From Planctomycetaceae bacterium (GTDB lineage Bacteria > Planctomycetota > Planctomycetia > Pirellulales > Pirellulaceae), in assembly GCA_024642205.1 (NCBI GenBank), contig JAHEBQ010000070.1, positions 1 to 34,465 on the forward strand: a stretch of 34,465 nucleotides of DNA, written 5' to 3'. Position numbers and translations under genes: made by a program. Positions 8,798 through 18,318 of the stretch are shown here, piece after piece. The notes beneath the pieces are model-generated. The model was not told where the DNA came from, ran no database searches, and worked only from the letters and a program-made list of their open reading frames with translations. The first letter of the stretch is position 1. Each line of letters starts with the position of its first letter.

Positions 8798-10315
8798 ATG
8801 TTGAAAACGCTTTATCAATGGATGTTTCGATTTGTCGGCGTCCGCGACGAATACCGAGAAATTGTCCAGGAGGATCGGCTGACCAATATTCGGCCCCAGA
8901 TACGTGCCGACCTTGAATCACTGTTGCGGAGCGCGAACGCATCCAACGAGTTCTTTCGGGGAAAATTCACTCGTTTTCTGGCCGACTCGGCCTCCTTGTC
9001 CGACGATGATTTCTTCGCGGCTTATTCCAGGCTCCCGGCCCTCACCAAAGAGGACTATGCGGAAGCCGGTTCGTCCGTGATGGCGGACCAGTGGGCCTAT
9101 CTCGATCCACACCAAAGTGAATTTTCCGTCCAAGGGAGGCCGCTTGAATCGCTACGACGTCTTCGTCGTGGCGAATACCTGATGCAAATGGCCACCGGTG
9201 GTTCGACTTCTCTTCCGCTTTCGGTGACGATGACCAAACATCATATGTGCTCCATGTTGTTCACGTTTTTCAAATGCTGGTACCGGATGGGATGGCGACC
9301 TGGCGAGCGATTGCTCGTGTTCTACCCCAGGAATACCTACAACATCGATGACATGGTCAAGTTCAATCCATACAGTCGATTCCTGGGGTTCCGGTACCAT
9401 TTGTTCGACAAGATTGATGAGCAAACAGTTCGGGATCTGGTCGATGATATCAACCGGTTCAAACCCAAACTGCTTCTCGTGTTTCCATCGCCGATGAACA
9501 TGATTGCGCATACGATTACAAAACTTGGCCTTGAGTTGAAACATCACCCGGAGTTGATCAACGTCAGTGGCGAAACGTTTTTTGATTGCCAACGGAACTA
9601 TATCGAATCGGTGTTTACGCGATCAAAAATTGAAGACTCCTATGGTTCGGTGGAATTGGGGGAACTCGCGCATGAAACCGATCACGGATTGGAAATTTTC
9701 GCCAACGTCGCCTATGTTGAAACTGCTCCAAATGACGCCGGCCAGCCCGAGATGATCATTACGAGGTTGAAACTGACGGACTTTCCCTTCATTCGATACA
9801 AAATGAAAGATATCGCCGAGGTTGAGTTCCGCCAGTATCCCGATGGCACCGAGAAGTACGTCATTACAAAAATCGAAGGTAAGGATTCGAACTTCATCAT
9901 GTCGGATCGAGGTAAACGATTCTATCCCTCGTTCTTCAATGGCTTGGTCAACGAGCTAAACTCGCTGGTTAATAACTCAATTATCGAAATCAAGGTTTAC
10001 GAGCGCGGACAACGGACGCTCGAGATTCAGTACATCCTGGCTGACCCAAGTTTCGAAGCAAAAGTCATATCCGAAACACGACGGTTATTGGCGGAAAAAA
10101 TGAGTCGAGAAATGGAATTTCGAATCCGGTTTGTCGACTTTATTGATCACGATTATCGTCGAAAATATCGCGTTATCGAGCGAATCGGGGAGATTGAGTT
10201 TGCCGGCGGAATGGTCGGAGACGATAGCAAGGAAACCGCCATCCACGAGGTGATGTCCCAGGAAACATTCGATCTCACCCAATACGAACCCGCAGCACAA
10301 GCGAGTTTACATTGA
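8798..10315 (+). CDS. PaaK/CapK-like adenylate-forming enzyme (acyl-CoA ligase-like)
   Basis: The 505-residue product belongs to the phenylacetate-CoA ligase/CapK branch of the AMP-forming superfamily. It would activate a carboxylic acid as acyl-AMP in the cytoplasm. The phosphate-binding motif ATGGSTSLP is at residues 132-140, an SYGSVELGE block is near the middle, and FPFIRYKMKDIAEV matches the later nucleotide-binding motif. The C-terminal domain follows with KIEGKDSNFI. A GTG 21 codons upstream would give a longer form. I choose the ATG at 8798 because MLKTLYQWMFR reads as a normal start. No Shine-Dalgarno site is evident. No pathway partner is adjacent, so the acid substrate is unknown. 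Confidence 0.85.
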   Translation: MLKTLYQWMFRFVGVRDEYREIVQEDRLTNIRPQIRADLESLLRSANASNEFFRGKFTRFLADSASLSDDDFFAAYSRLPALTKEDYAEAGSSVMADQWAYLDPHQSEFSVQGRPLESLRRLRRGEYLMQMATGGSTSLPLSVTMTKHHMCSMLFTFFKCWYRMGWRPGERLLVFYPRNTYNIDDMVKFNPYSRFLGFRYHLFDKIDEQTVRDLVDDINRFKPKLLLVFPSPMNMIAHTITKLGLELKHHPELINVSGETFFDCQRNYIESVFTRSKIEDSYGSVELGELAHETDHGLEIFANVAYVETAPNDAGQPEMIITRLKLTDFPFIRYKMKDIAEVEFRQYPDGTEKYVITKIEGKDSNFIMSDRGKRFYPSFFNGLVNELNSLVNNSIIEIKVYERGQRTLEIQYILADPSFEAKVISETRRLLAEKMSREMEFRIRFVDFIDHDYRRKYRVIERIGEIEFAGGMVGDDSKETAIHEVMSQETFDLTQYEPAAQASLH

Positions 10316-11095
10316 CCAATTGGCAGAATTTCGATTGATTAGGTGATCTGGCTGAGGGCGGAAAAAATAACGTCCGCAAGTGACGAGTGAGATGGTCGAT
10401 TTTGTAAGCGAGCGAAACGCTGGAAATCTCTTTTCCGTTTGTTCGCACGCAGGATCGATTATTGAAATTTTGCGATCAAAAGACATTTACCAACTTGGCC
10501 CGTGTCCTTGATTCGCCAACAATCGCCTTTTTTCGACCATATTCGGGACGTCGGGTGTGGTTTTTGGGATTTTCATCTGGAAGCGTTGCCAGCCAGCCGA
10601 GGCCGTTAGCGACCGTGTCGCGACACCAGTCCACGACGGAAGCGATCTGACTCTCCAAGCATGCATCAACGATAACAACGGGTTGGGAATCGAGAGTAAA
10701 CAAAGGTAAGAGCTTATTCACCTCGCACCCGTTACATTTACAGACGGTCAATTGCGGAAGCTATTTCTATCGACTCCGTTGGAGCATCGCCAACCCATCA
10801 GCCGAGTGTCGACGATCGACTTGTCAGAAGATGCTCCGCAATCTACTGGGCGGAGTTTTCGAATCCGTTCAGCGCCGACGATTGAGCCAAAGGCCCGGTG
10901 TTGCAGACGCAGGCCAAAGATCGGTGTTATTATTCGGTCGTGTTCTGTCACAGCTGAGATTAAGGGTTCGTCGTTGTAGTCGAGGCCACAAGTCCTTGCG
11001 TTTGATTGATCAAAAGGACTCGTGACCTCGTCCACTGCCCAAAATAAAATCTTGACGCCACAGTAGTCTGTTCGAAGACCATTCCACTACCCCAT
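10316..11095. other. Intergenic between convergent genes, nothing recognised
   Basis: These 780 bases lie between the PaaK-like gene (rightward) and the oxygenase-like gene (leftward). Short frames exist, for example on the minus strand at 10476-10751 and 10748-11035. They lack recognisable motifs or good starts. The stretch is long for a convergent spacer, so a decayed gene is possible, but I could not identify one. Confidence 0.45.
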
Positions 11096-11857
11096 TTAGA
11101 CTTCTTCAGCGGTCCAACGCTTTACCAAGCTGCCATTTTGCTCGTTTGAATGGCGCGGTTTTTGATAGGAACGACGGTGTTGCATCGTTCTGGCGAGATT
11201 GATCGAGTCGTTGAGAATCAATCGGCTTTCCCCCATTTCCCATGGAACGACATACGCCTCTGACAGCTGGTCCACGTCGCGAAAATAGGATCGGCACGAT
11301 TCGGCATCCATCTCACGGCGGACGAGTCGCGTAACGTACCCCTGGACTTTGTCCCAGGTTGTGGCTGGTGGAAAGGACTCAATCGGGCCGGAAAAAACGT
11401 CGCGACAGCGCGCGATTTCCCGATCGGATTGAAACCGCGGGGGTAATGCCGTGAGCATGGACCGGACAACGTCCGGAAAAGAGGCAATTGCCGTTGCCAC
11501 ACTGCGCTCAATGTTCTGGTAGGGCAATCGAATCTCAACAATCCGCGGCTTTTGCGGACAACTGCATCCGTCGTGATGATAGTACTCGGCCTGGCTGAGC
11601 TTCCCCTGGCTCGATTTGCCTCGAACCTTGCGATAGCTCGCCGCATTGGTTCGGACGTTTTTGCAGACGACCAGACCCTCAGTTTCAATGAGCGACAACA
11701 GCGAGTCACGGTTTTCCGGTGACAACAAAATGTCATGGAGGTAGTCCTGACTCGCTCCTGCGGGTGGCCCTTCAATCACGAATCCAATCGATCGTGGACG
11801 AGAAGTTGAGAATCGGAATTCTGAAATGTCAAGGTAATCGCTGGTCGTCGTGTCCAT
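11096..11857 (-). CDS. Probable Fe(II)/2-oxoglutarate-dependent oxygenase (TauD-like)
   Basis: This is a 253-residue cytoplasmic-type protein. EYYHHDGCSCPQKP holds an H-x-D pair (His94, Asp96). RLILNDSINLARTMQHRRSY resembles the distal block of TauD/TfdA-type oxygenases, where a His (here His227) completes the iron site and a following Arg binds 2-oxoglutarate. This assignment rests on motif spacing only. The frame stays open 59 codons upstream to 12034, but that part is relic sequence of the neighbouring DUF1559 pseudogene, so I start at the ATG at 11857. If real, it is the only intact gene in a decayed neighbourhood. The substrate is unknown. Confidence 0.6.
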   Translation of the reverse strand: MDTTTSDYLDISEFRFSTSRPRSIGFVIEGPPAGASQDYLHDILLSPENRDSLLSLIETEGLVVCKNVRTNAASYRKVRGKSSQGKLSQAEYYHHDGCSCPQKPRIVEIRLPYQNIERSVATAIASFPDVVRSMLTALPPRFQSDREIARCRDVFSGPIESFPPATTWDKVQGYVTRLVRREMDAESCRSYFRDVDQLSEAYVVPWEMGESRLILNDSINLARTMQHRRSYQKPRHSNEQNGSLVKRWTAEEV

Positions 11858-11859
11858 TG

Positions 11860-12923
11860 CTTGGGGGCCTGATGAGAAAATGGATTCGTTCCACTGGGCC
11901 ATCAGTCGAACAGAAAAGCAGCTTCCGTTCCAGTCCTTTCCCATTGGCAAAAAAAGCCCGGCGAGTGTGGGGTTCTCAAAGGATGGCCCCTGTGGAATCA
12001 AGTGACCAATAGTCGCTCTGAATGACCGGACCATCCTGACGAAACGCCAGGAAAAGCAATGTGTCGATTGCGATGTTCTCGCTCGGTCGGGCCGTCATAC
12101 GATTGCGTGTTCTTGGCAAGGCCGTGGCCGATGCAGATTGCACCCTGATTCATGAAGAACCCGGAACTTCTTCTTCGGGCTTTCCAGATTGTTCTCCGAT
12201 GACCATCCTGTTGCTCGTACTGTCAGATCATGTCTTGGCGAATATTCCCGTTCTGTGCGAACATACCCCGGAGGTTGATCATTCCTCGAGATCGTTGACG
12301 GCCGCCTGACGCACTTACGCTTCCATGCAGCCAGCATCGTTCGAGCGGCCAGGAGCAATTCCATCCCAACGGCCGTTTTGGCAGGAATTTATGGTGTCGG
12401 CATCGCAACCACCACTCGTATTTACCAAGTCGGTGGGGAATTGAAATGCCGGAATGGACGACGTGAATAGAGATTCGCCCGTCGTGCAGGTCAGCATGTC
12501 GACACCGAAACTTGTATCGCGAATCGGCTTGGGGAAATAGCGGTGGCTACCTGATCAAGTTGGGAGTCGAGGTCATTCTGTTCCATGAAAAGCAGAACAA
12601 CGAAATCCCGTTCCATATTTGTTGGTGCCTTGATTGGTGTTTGCGCCGGCAAAAAATGGTGCGAATTCGTCGGTTTGAGCGTCGTGAGTATATCCAACGA
12701 GGAAGAATTGAAAAGTGCTTTCATGGTTGGCACATGCCAGTGCGAGTTACCGCAGGTCGTTCAAACGCTGTTTCCTTTGTACCGATTCACGGACTTGCTA
12801 CACGACTGGGAGTCGCATTCCGATCAGGGTTCCGGTAATCGCAATGACCACCGCATTTTCGACCCGCGAGAATGCTTTACGAAACGTATTCGTTTTCAAT
12901 TTGATTCCTTGTCGACAGGTCAT
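11860..12923 (-). pseudogene. Decayed DUF1559 (prepilin-like, type II secretion signal) gene
   Basis: Read leftward from the ATG at 12923, the frame gives MTCRQGIKLKTNTFRKAF, then SRVENAVVIAITGTLIGM, then RLPVV-stop-QVRES. This is an eroded version of the prepilin N-terminus (normally GFTLVELLVVIAIIG, then LLPAVQ-xx-RE). After a frame change come LALACANHESTFQFFLVG and ANTNQGTNKYGTGF, then VVLLFMEQNDLDSQLDQV in another frame, then IPAFQFPTDLVNTSGGC and GMFAQNGNIRQDMI in others. These match the successive DUF1559 blocks in order. At least three stops and several frameshifts make it non-functional. DUF1559 proteins are abundant planctomycete surface proteins. The boundary at the left end is approximate. 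Confidence 0.86.
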
Positions 12924-13161
12924 GATGGAACAACGCCGAACCGCGGGACTGGAATGAGGAGTGGAGAAACGGATAAAACCGCGAGATCAGCGTTCGTTTG
13001 GTGTTTACCTGGAGGGTGCAGATCCGCCGTCGAAAAATCCAAAAAATAGTATCCCGGTAAGGCCGTGACCGTCACCATAACCGTTTCAGCTGAAGTTGTA
13101 ATGGTTCAAGTTGTTTCTTAATGGGGTCCGCTTTGAAAAGTCGGCAATTCTGGTGACGACG

Positions 13162-13700
13162 CTATGAGGATAAATCAAAATTGGCAGAATCTGTGCCAAC
13201 CCCAAGAATGATGATTCGTAACTTAATACTGAACAAGTATCTGCCTGGTATGAACAGGCCAACACCCGGTTCTTTTTGTTTGAGTTCCGCCAGTCGCCGT
13301 TTCTCCTTTTCGAATTCCGTTTTGAATTTTACTTTGTCCGCACCAGAGTCTCTTGCTTCCTCGATCAGCTCCTTCATTTCAATTCCTGCGCAGCGGCATC
13401 TTCCATGTCAACGCGCGTTTATCTGACGGAAACCTGGTGTTCGCCGACGACAGCTCCAGGGTCATCCTACCCGCTTTTCAGCGTGAATTTTCCTTTCTCT
13501 TTCGTGATGGCGTTGGAGCAGGGTCCGACCCAAGCGTCTTTTCAATGGATTTTGGAAAGAAGTTGACTTAAACGCCTGGCAGTGACTTTCCGGCCATTGC
13601 AATTGTGCCCGAAACCGGGACCAGATCGAATCCACTACCTGGGCCACAGCCTGATGTAGCAATCAAACCGGTGGCATGACAGGATTACAATCTGTTTCAT
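13162..13700 (-). pseudogene. Decayed small lipoprotein gene with carboxypeptidase-regulatory-like domain
   Basis: Read leftward from the ATG at 13700 (MKQIVILS), a frame change leads to a lipobox-like LIATSGCGPGSGFDLVP. VSGTIAMAGKSLPGV-stop-VNFFPKS and GKFTLKSG-stop-DDPGAVV follow, then GEHQVSVR-stop-TRVDMED, then MKELIEEARDSGADKVKF and KTEFEKEKRRLAEL. It ends GVGTDSANFDLSS. The order lipobox, V-x-G-T-V-x-x-x-G-K-P-L-x-G-V, G-x-F-x-L, P-G-x-H is that of planctomycete transthyretin/carboxypeptidase-regulatory-like lipoproteins, which commonly sit beside DUF1559 genes. Three internal stops and at least two frame changes show it is dead. It lies directly upstream of the DUF1559 relic on the same strand. 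Confidence 0.82.
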
Positions 13701-13945
13701 TTTTTTGTTTTCATCGGAGCATGCTTTAGCACATTCTGTTGGGAGAAATATGTTTGAGGTTAAGGGAAGCTGTTCAACCCTCTCGCATAAAAGGCGAGGT
13801 TTGGTTCCCGCGAAATGCCGTCAATCGGTTCAGGCTGTCAGAATTGATTGGAGTTCGATCCATGGAAATTGACTTCGATCGCCATGCTGAATTCGTTGAA
13901 CCTGCAATCCGAAATCGACAAACTCGTTGGACCAGAATTGGATTC

Positions 13946-15514
13946 TCAGCGATTCACTTTCAGTTCAACCTTGTTCGCCCAGTCAAACCAGTCCTTCGAC
14001 ATCTGGCTGACGCGGTCAGGATTTGCCGAAGCGAGGTTGTTGATTTCACAGCGATCAGTGGCAAGGTCGTAAAGCTGCCACTGTTTATCTTTGTCCAGTT
14101 TGTCCCAAACCAGCTTCCAATTACCTTGACGGATTGCGCGATTACCGGACCATTGCCAGCAAATTTGCTTGTGTCCGGCACGGGGTTCTCCATTGAGGAG
14201 GCTTGTCATGCTGAGCCCTTCAACGGGCAGGATTTCGTTATTCTCGAACCGGGCGGGATATTCGCCGCCGCCAATTTCTACAAACGTCGGCAGCAGATCG
14301 ATGATGTGGGCAACGTCTCGGTTGATCGTGCCCGGTTTGATTCTATTTGGCCACCAGGCGATGAAGGGTGTGGTGATGCCACCTTCGTGCAGCCAGCTCT
14401 TGTACCGGCGAAACGGAGCGTTTTGCGCCCATCCCCACGATGGCCCGACCGCCACGTAGTCACTACCTGGCCCGGGGTTTCGTTCCTTTGGATCGCGGCC
14501 GCCTGGTTCTTCGGAGCAACCACCATTATCAGACAAGAACATGACCAGCGTATCGTCCTCATGACCGGTCTCGGCAAGTGATTTCAGGATTCGACCAATG
14601 TTCTGGTCGACGCGATCGATCATTGCAGCGTAAACGGCCATGCGAAGATCTTCAAAATCGTGGTCTGCCGTTTCCCAGGGATAGGCTTTGGAATCTCCCT
14701 CGCTCAACTTCCAGGCTGGCGTTACCAGTCCCATTTCCTGTTGGCGTTTCCAGCGTTGCCGGCGCATTTCCTCCCAGCCCATTTTGAATTTACCACGGTA
14801 CTTGGCGATGTCCTCCGGTTTGGCCTGAATTGGATAGTGGGGAGCGGTGTAGGTAACGTGAAGGAAAAACGGCTTTTCTGCATGATCGGCGGCCTGGATC
14901 GCATCGATGGCATGGTCCGTAAACGCGTCGGTAGTGTAAAAGCCGTCAGGGAATTCCGTAATTCGTTGATCGTTTTCGGCAAAGACTCTTGTTTTTCCTC
15001 CCTTGTATTTCGGGTCTGGTTGCGAAGGATTAAAAAAATTACAACAACCGTCGAGTAAGCCGTAATACGAATCAAAACCGCGATGGAACGGATGGTTGAT
15101 TTGCTCGCGACCCAAGTGCCACTTTCCGCAAAGTGCCGTTGAATAGCCGCATTGCTTCATCGCTTCTCCCAGCGTAATCATGTTGCGACGCAGGTGCTTG
15201 TCGCTATTGGTTCCGCGCGGGTAGAGACCGGTCAGAATCGAGGCCCGGGTCGTCGTGCATTTCGCGTTGTTATAAAATTGTGTGAATCGCATGCCCTGGG
15301 AGGCAAGTCGATCCAGATTCGGCGTTTGGACTTCCCCGCCATAGCATCCAATGTCGGAGAACCCCATGTCATCTACCATGATCAGGATGATATTGGGCCT
15401 GGTTTCAGGCGACAAATCGGTGCTTCGATCCATGCCAAAGGCAACCGACGGCAAACTGAGCCCAAGACCCAGCCAGCACATTACCAGCGATACCAGGATT
15501 GACTTCCAGTTCAT
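13946..15514 (-). CDS. Secreted sulfatase with C-T-T-T-R active-site motif
   Basis: This is a 522-residue exported arylsulfatase-like enzyme. A signal peptide (MNWKSILVSLVMCWLGLGL) is followed by RPNIILIMVDDMGFSDIG. The formylglycine segment reads NAKCTTTRASILTG (Cys86), so Thr replaces the usual Pro of C-x-P-x-R while the Arg is kept. STALCGKWHLGREQ, TAPHYPIQAKPE and VMFLSDNGGC supply the other active-site blocks. The WQWSGNRAIRQGNWKLV segment is the typical C-terminal sulfatase motif. It is the last gene of a leftward four-gene cluster, 27 bases behind the preceding sulfatase. The substrate is unknown. Confidence 0.93.
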   Translation of the reverse strand: MNWKSILVSLVMCWLGLGLSLPSVAFGMDRSTDLSPETRPNIILIMVDDMGFSDIGCYGGEVQTPNLDRLASQGMRFTQFYNNAKCTTTRASILTGLYPRGTNSDKHLRRNMITLGEAMKQCGYSTALCGKWHLGREQINHPFHRGFDSYYGLLDGCCNFFNPSQPDPKYKGGKTRVFAENDQRITEFPDGFYTTDAFTDHAIDAIQAADHAEKPFFLHVTYTAPHYPIQAKPEDIAKYRGKFKMGWEEMRRQRWKRQQEMGLVTPAWKLSEGDSKAYPWETADHDFEDLRMAVYAAMIDRVDQNIGRILKSLAETGHEDDTLVMFLSDNGGCSEEPGGRDPKERNPGPGSDYVAVGPSWGWAQNAPFRRYKSWLHEGGITTPFIAWWPNRIKPGTINRDVAHIIDLLPTFVEIGGGEYPARFENNEILPVEGLSMTSLLNGEPRAGHKQICWQWSGNRAIRQGNWKLVWDKLDKDKQWQLYDLATDRCEINNLASANPDRVSQMSKDWFDWANKVELKVNR

Positions 15515-15541
15515 TTCTTGTTCCCGTTGTTGAGGTTGGTT

Positions 15542-16909
15542 TTATTTTAACTTCAAACCTGTGCGGATCTCTTCGGCAATTGCCGTCAAACGCGTAACGA
15601 CTTCCGGGTTTTCGCGCGCCAGGTTGGTTGATTCGCTTTCATCATCGTCCAGGTTGACCAGGAATATCGGATCCACCGACTTGTCGATGCGCCGATCGGT
15701 TGTGTCATTCGCGTTGCCCAGCAATTTCCAACTACCTTCGCGCACGGCCCACTGGTATTTGTTACCACCTCCCAGGTGCCAATATAGATGCTTGTGAGGA
15801 CTGGGTTGGGATTTGTCGTAGAGAATTCCCTGAAGACTTTTTCCGTCAAGTGACATCTGCGCCATGTCGGCTTGACAGGTTTCTCCAATCGTGGCGAACC
15901 AATCGATACCGCAGGCCACCTGGCTTCGAGTTTCACCTTGGGCCAGAGTACCCGGGTAGGAAACGATGGAAGGCACGCGAATGCCGCCTTCGAACAGGCA
16001 AGCTTTGGCACCGCGCAAATTTCCACAGTTACCACCTCCCCAAAAAGCACGCTCTTCCGTTGAATGGCCATGATCCGATTGAAAAATCACAAGCGTCTTT
16101 TCTGTCAGCCCAAGCTCTTCGAGCTTAGCGAGTACCCTGCCAACCTTTTCATCCATTGTTGAAACCAGTTCTGCATACTGTCGCCGAGGCGATTCGAGGT
16201 GTTGGTAATGTTCCCGCCATTTGTTCTCGCCCTGCATCGGGTAATGAGGAATGTTAAGCGCCCAAAACAGGAAGAATGGCTTGTCGCGATTGGTTGATAG
16301 AAACGATTCGCACTCACGGACCATCAAGTCAGGGAAGTATGAGCCATCTTCCCAGACCATCTTGCTGTTGCGCCAAAGGTCATGTCGATTGGGGCCGTTC
16401 CAGTAGAAATAGTGCGAATAATTGTCAATGCACCCGCCCATGTGGCCAAAGGATGAATCGAATCCCTGTGACTGCGGCATGGTTTCGGTGGAATAACCCA
16501 GGTGCCATTTGCCGACATGGCCGGTCACATAGCCTTTCGTCTTGAGCATTTCCGCGATAGTCGTTTCCGTCGTTGGCATGCCTGGAACCCCTTGCATGGA
16601 CGATACGTTACCGGGAACACCTGCTCGAACAGGAAATCGGCCGGTCATCAAACCGGCGCGGGATGCCGAACAGATGGCGGAAGGCGAATACATGTTCGTG
16701 AATCGAATTCCCCGTTTGGCCAATGCATCGAGATTCGGAGTCGTCAGATCCGTAGAACCATAACAGTTGAGGTCGTAGGTGCCCTGATCGTCCGAGTAGA
16801 TTAACAGAACATTGGGCTGTGCGTTTCTCGCCGGGGATTCGCCAGTGACCACTCGGTTTCCGGTAACTCCGATCAGGATGATTGCTGAGATAAGTAGAAA
16901 TGGTTTCAT
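15542..16909 (-). CDS. Secreted sulfatase with C-S-A-S-R active-site motif
   Basis: This is a 455-residue exported sulfatase. The signal peptide is MKPFLLISAIILIGVTGN. PNVLLIYSDDQGTYDLNCYG carries the metal-binding Asp pair. The formylglycine motif is ICSASRAGLMTGR (Cys80), with Ala in place of the usual Pro. YVTGHVGKWHLGYS, NIPHYPMQGE and VIFQSDHGHS follow; in the last, Asp-His replaces the common Asp-Asn. The upstream in-frame TTG at 16924 is less likely than the ATG at 16909. It sits 57 bases behind the glycosidase-like gene and 27 bases ahead of another sulfatase, so co-transcription is likely. Confidence 0.93.
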   Translation of the reverse strand: MKPFLLISAIILIGVTGNRVVTGESPARNAQPNVLLIYSDDQGTYDLNCYGSTDLTTPNLDALAKRGIRFTNMYSPSAICSASRAGLMTGRFPVRAGVPGNVSSMQGVPGMPTTETTIAEMLKTKGYVTGHVGKWHLGYSTETMPQSQGFDSSFGHMGGCIDNYSHYFYWNGPNRHDLWRNSKMVWEDGSYFPDLMVRECESFLSTNRDKPFFLFWALNIPHYPMQGENKWREHYQHLESPRRQYAELVSTMDEKVGRVLAKLEELGLTEKTLVIFQSDHGHSTEERAFWGGGNCGNLRGAKACLFEGGIRVPSIVSYPGTLAQGETRSQVACGIDWFATIGETCQADMAQMSLDGKSLQGILYDKSQPSPHKHLYWHLGGGNKYQWAVREGSWKLLGNANDTTDRRIDKSVDPIFLVNLDDDESESTNLARENPEVVTRLTAIAEEIRTGLKLK

Positions 16910-16966
16910 TTGGCTTGTGTCCAATCATTGCGGTTGCGGGAAAATGCTGTCGTCAACTCGGAGAAG

Positions 16967-18318
16967 TCAGTCTTTGGCGCCGGGAATCAGCTTGACGGAC
17001 GTGTTCTGGCCTTCGTCTTCGCGTCCTCCCAGTGGTTTCGAAACATAATTGATAGATAAGTATTTCTGGCCGTCATCATCGACGAAGACGTCAGTGCTGC
17101 CCAACGAAATCGGATCTGAGTGTTGAATCGCGTGCACCCTTTCTGATTAGCCTCCACGACCAGATTTCGAATCTGTTCGGGCGTACAAACGACATCGAAC
17201 ATGTCCTGTTCCTGTTCGTCGCGTGCCACAAACCACTTTTGGAAGTCTGGATCGCTGATTTCGCAGATGAAACGGTAATTGTCGATGAAGCAATCCAGTA
17301 GATCCAGGTTGAAATAAAGTAATATCTCCAATTGATCGTTCGGCAGTTTCGAACAACACAAGTGGTTGAAGCGTTCCGAATTGTCACGAATCCGCACACT
17401 GGGCTGGGGTTTGCTGGGGTGGTTTACGAATTCAGTTGATGCAAAAAAAGTCGCGATCGGAGAGTCGTACGTGTCCTGAATTTTCGAGGCCTCAATCTTC
17501 CGGTGATCCGAAGGCGTGCTTTCCATGATCCCAGCCATGGCCAGCGGATCAGTAGGGTTCGGAGCCCAAGGGTGGTGGGGGCCAGGGGCTTCGCATAACA
17601 GCCCGCGTTGGGAAAAGGAAGACAGGTTGCCGTTGTGCCAAAAACCACTCTGGTAAAGAGGCACAATGAACGTGTCCCGCGTGACGTCGTCAACGGTGGC
17701 GGTTTGTGGTTCGCCGCCCGGTTGGCTTCGCGCTGTCAGGGGATCGAAAAATTTGAAACCGTTACTGCTGGTGGCAACAAAACCAATGTGGCAATGATCG
17801 ATCTCTCTTCCCGATCTTGTTTTGGCCGGAACCTGTTCGCCATGATGGAACATGATGAACGGTGGGTGCCCGTCATCGACCAGAACGTCCGGGGCTGCAA
17901 GGTCTCTGTAGCTCATTCGAATCGGACAGGCATCAACGTCGAATACACCCCACCGCTGTTTCCCGTTGGATTGATCACCGAGATTGAACGTCGTCCACGG
18001 ACCATCGATTTTCTCGGCCCACTTCATGCAAAAGTGTCTTTCGTGGTAAAAGGAATAGTAGAAATCGTAATTCGCTGCCGGGTCAGCACGGTCCTCAAGA
18101 CACAGCCAAGGAGGGAACCGGATGACCGTGGAAAATACGGTTTTTTCACCCTCTCGCGCGATTTCGGCCCCTCGGTTAAACAACTCGATGTCGAAGGCAC
18201 AGGGTTGTTTTTCTGCAGCGTTGGACTGTTGTGCAATCCCGTTCTGTATTGCGATTAGCCCCAAAACAAATAGTCCGGCGATTAGAACTCGACTTGTTCG
18301 ATTTTCAACCCAGAACAT
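16967..18318 (-). CDS. Secreted glycosidase-like (possible beta-propeller) protein, frameshifted near the C-terminus
   Basis: A signal peptide (VLIAGLFVLGLIAIQNG) starts an exported protein of about 450 residues. The body is rich in aromatic and Asp motifs (YDFYYSFYHERHFCMKW, APDVLVDDGHPPFIMFHH, HIGFVATSSNGFKF), which suggests a five-bladed propeller glycosidase or lyase-like fold. I cannot name the family. The first frame breaks at about 17137-17139 after VVEANQKG. Continuing in the next frame gives VHAIQHSDPISLGSTDVF and INYVSKPLGGREDEGQN, ending at the stop at 16967. Without correction, a spurious tail ends at 16987. One missing base explains it. It sits between sulfatase genes, which points to work on the same sulfated glycan. 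Confidence 0.78.

Noticed and set aside
10476..11035. Adjacent minus-strand frames between the PaaK-like and oxygenase genes
   Set aside because: I looked for a third decayed gene here but could not match any family block. I leave it as unexplained spacer.
12585..13049. 154-codon plus-strand frame in the DUF1559 region
   Set aside because: It is the antisense of the DUF1559 relic, whose minus-strand reading matches the family block by block.
13276..13566. Plus-strand frames around 13181-13571
   Set aside because: They are antisense to the decayed lipoprotein gene and have no independent support.
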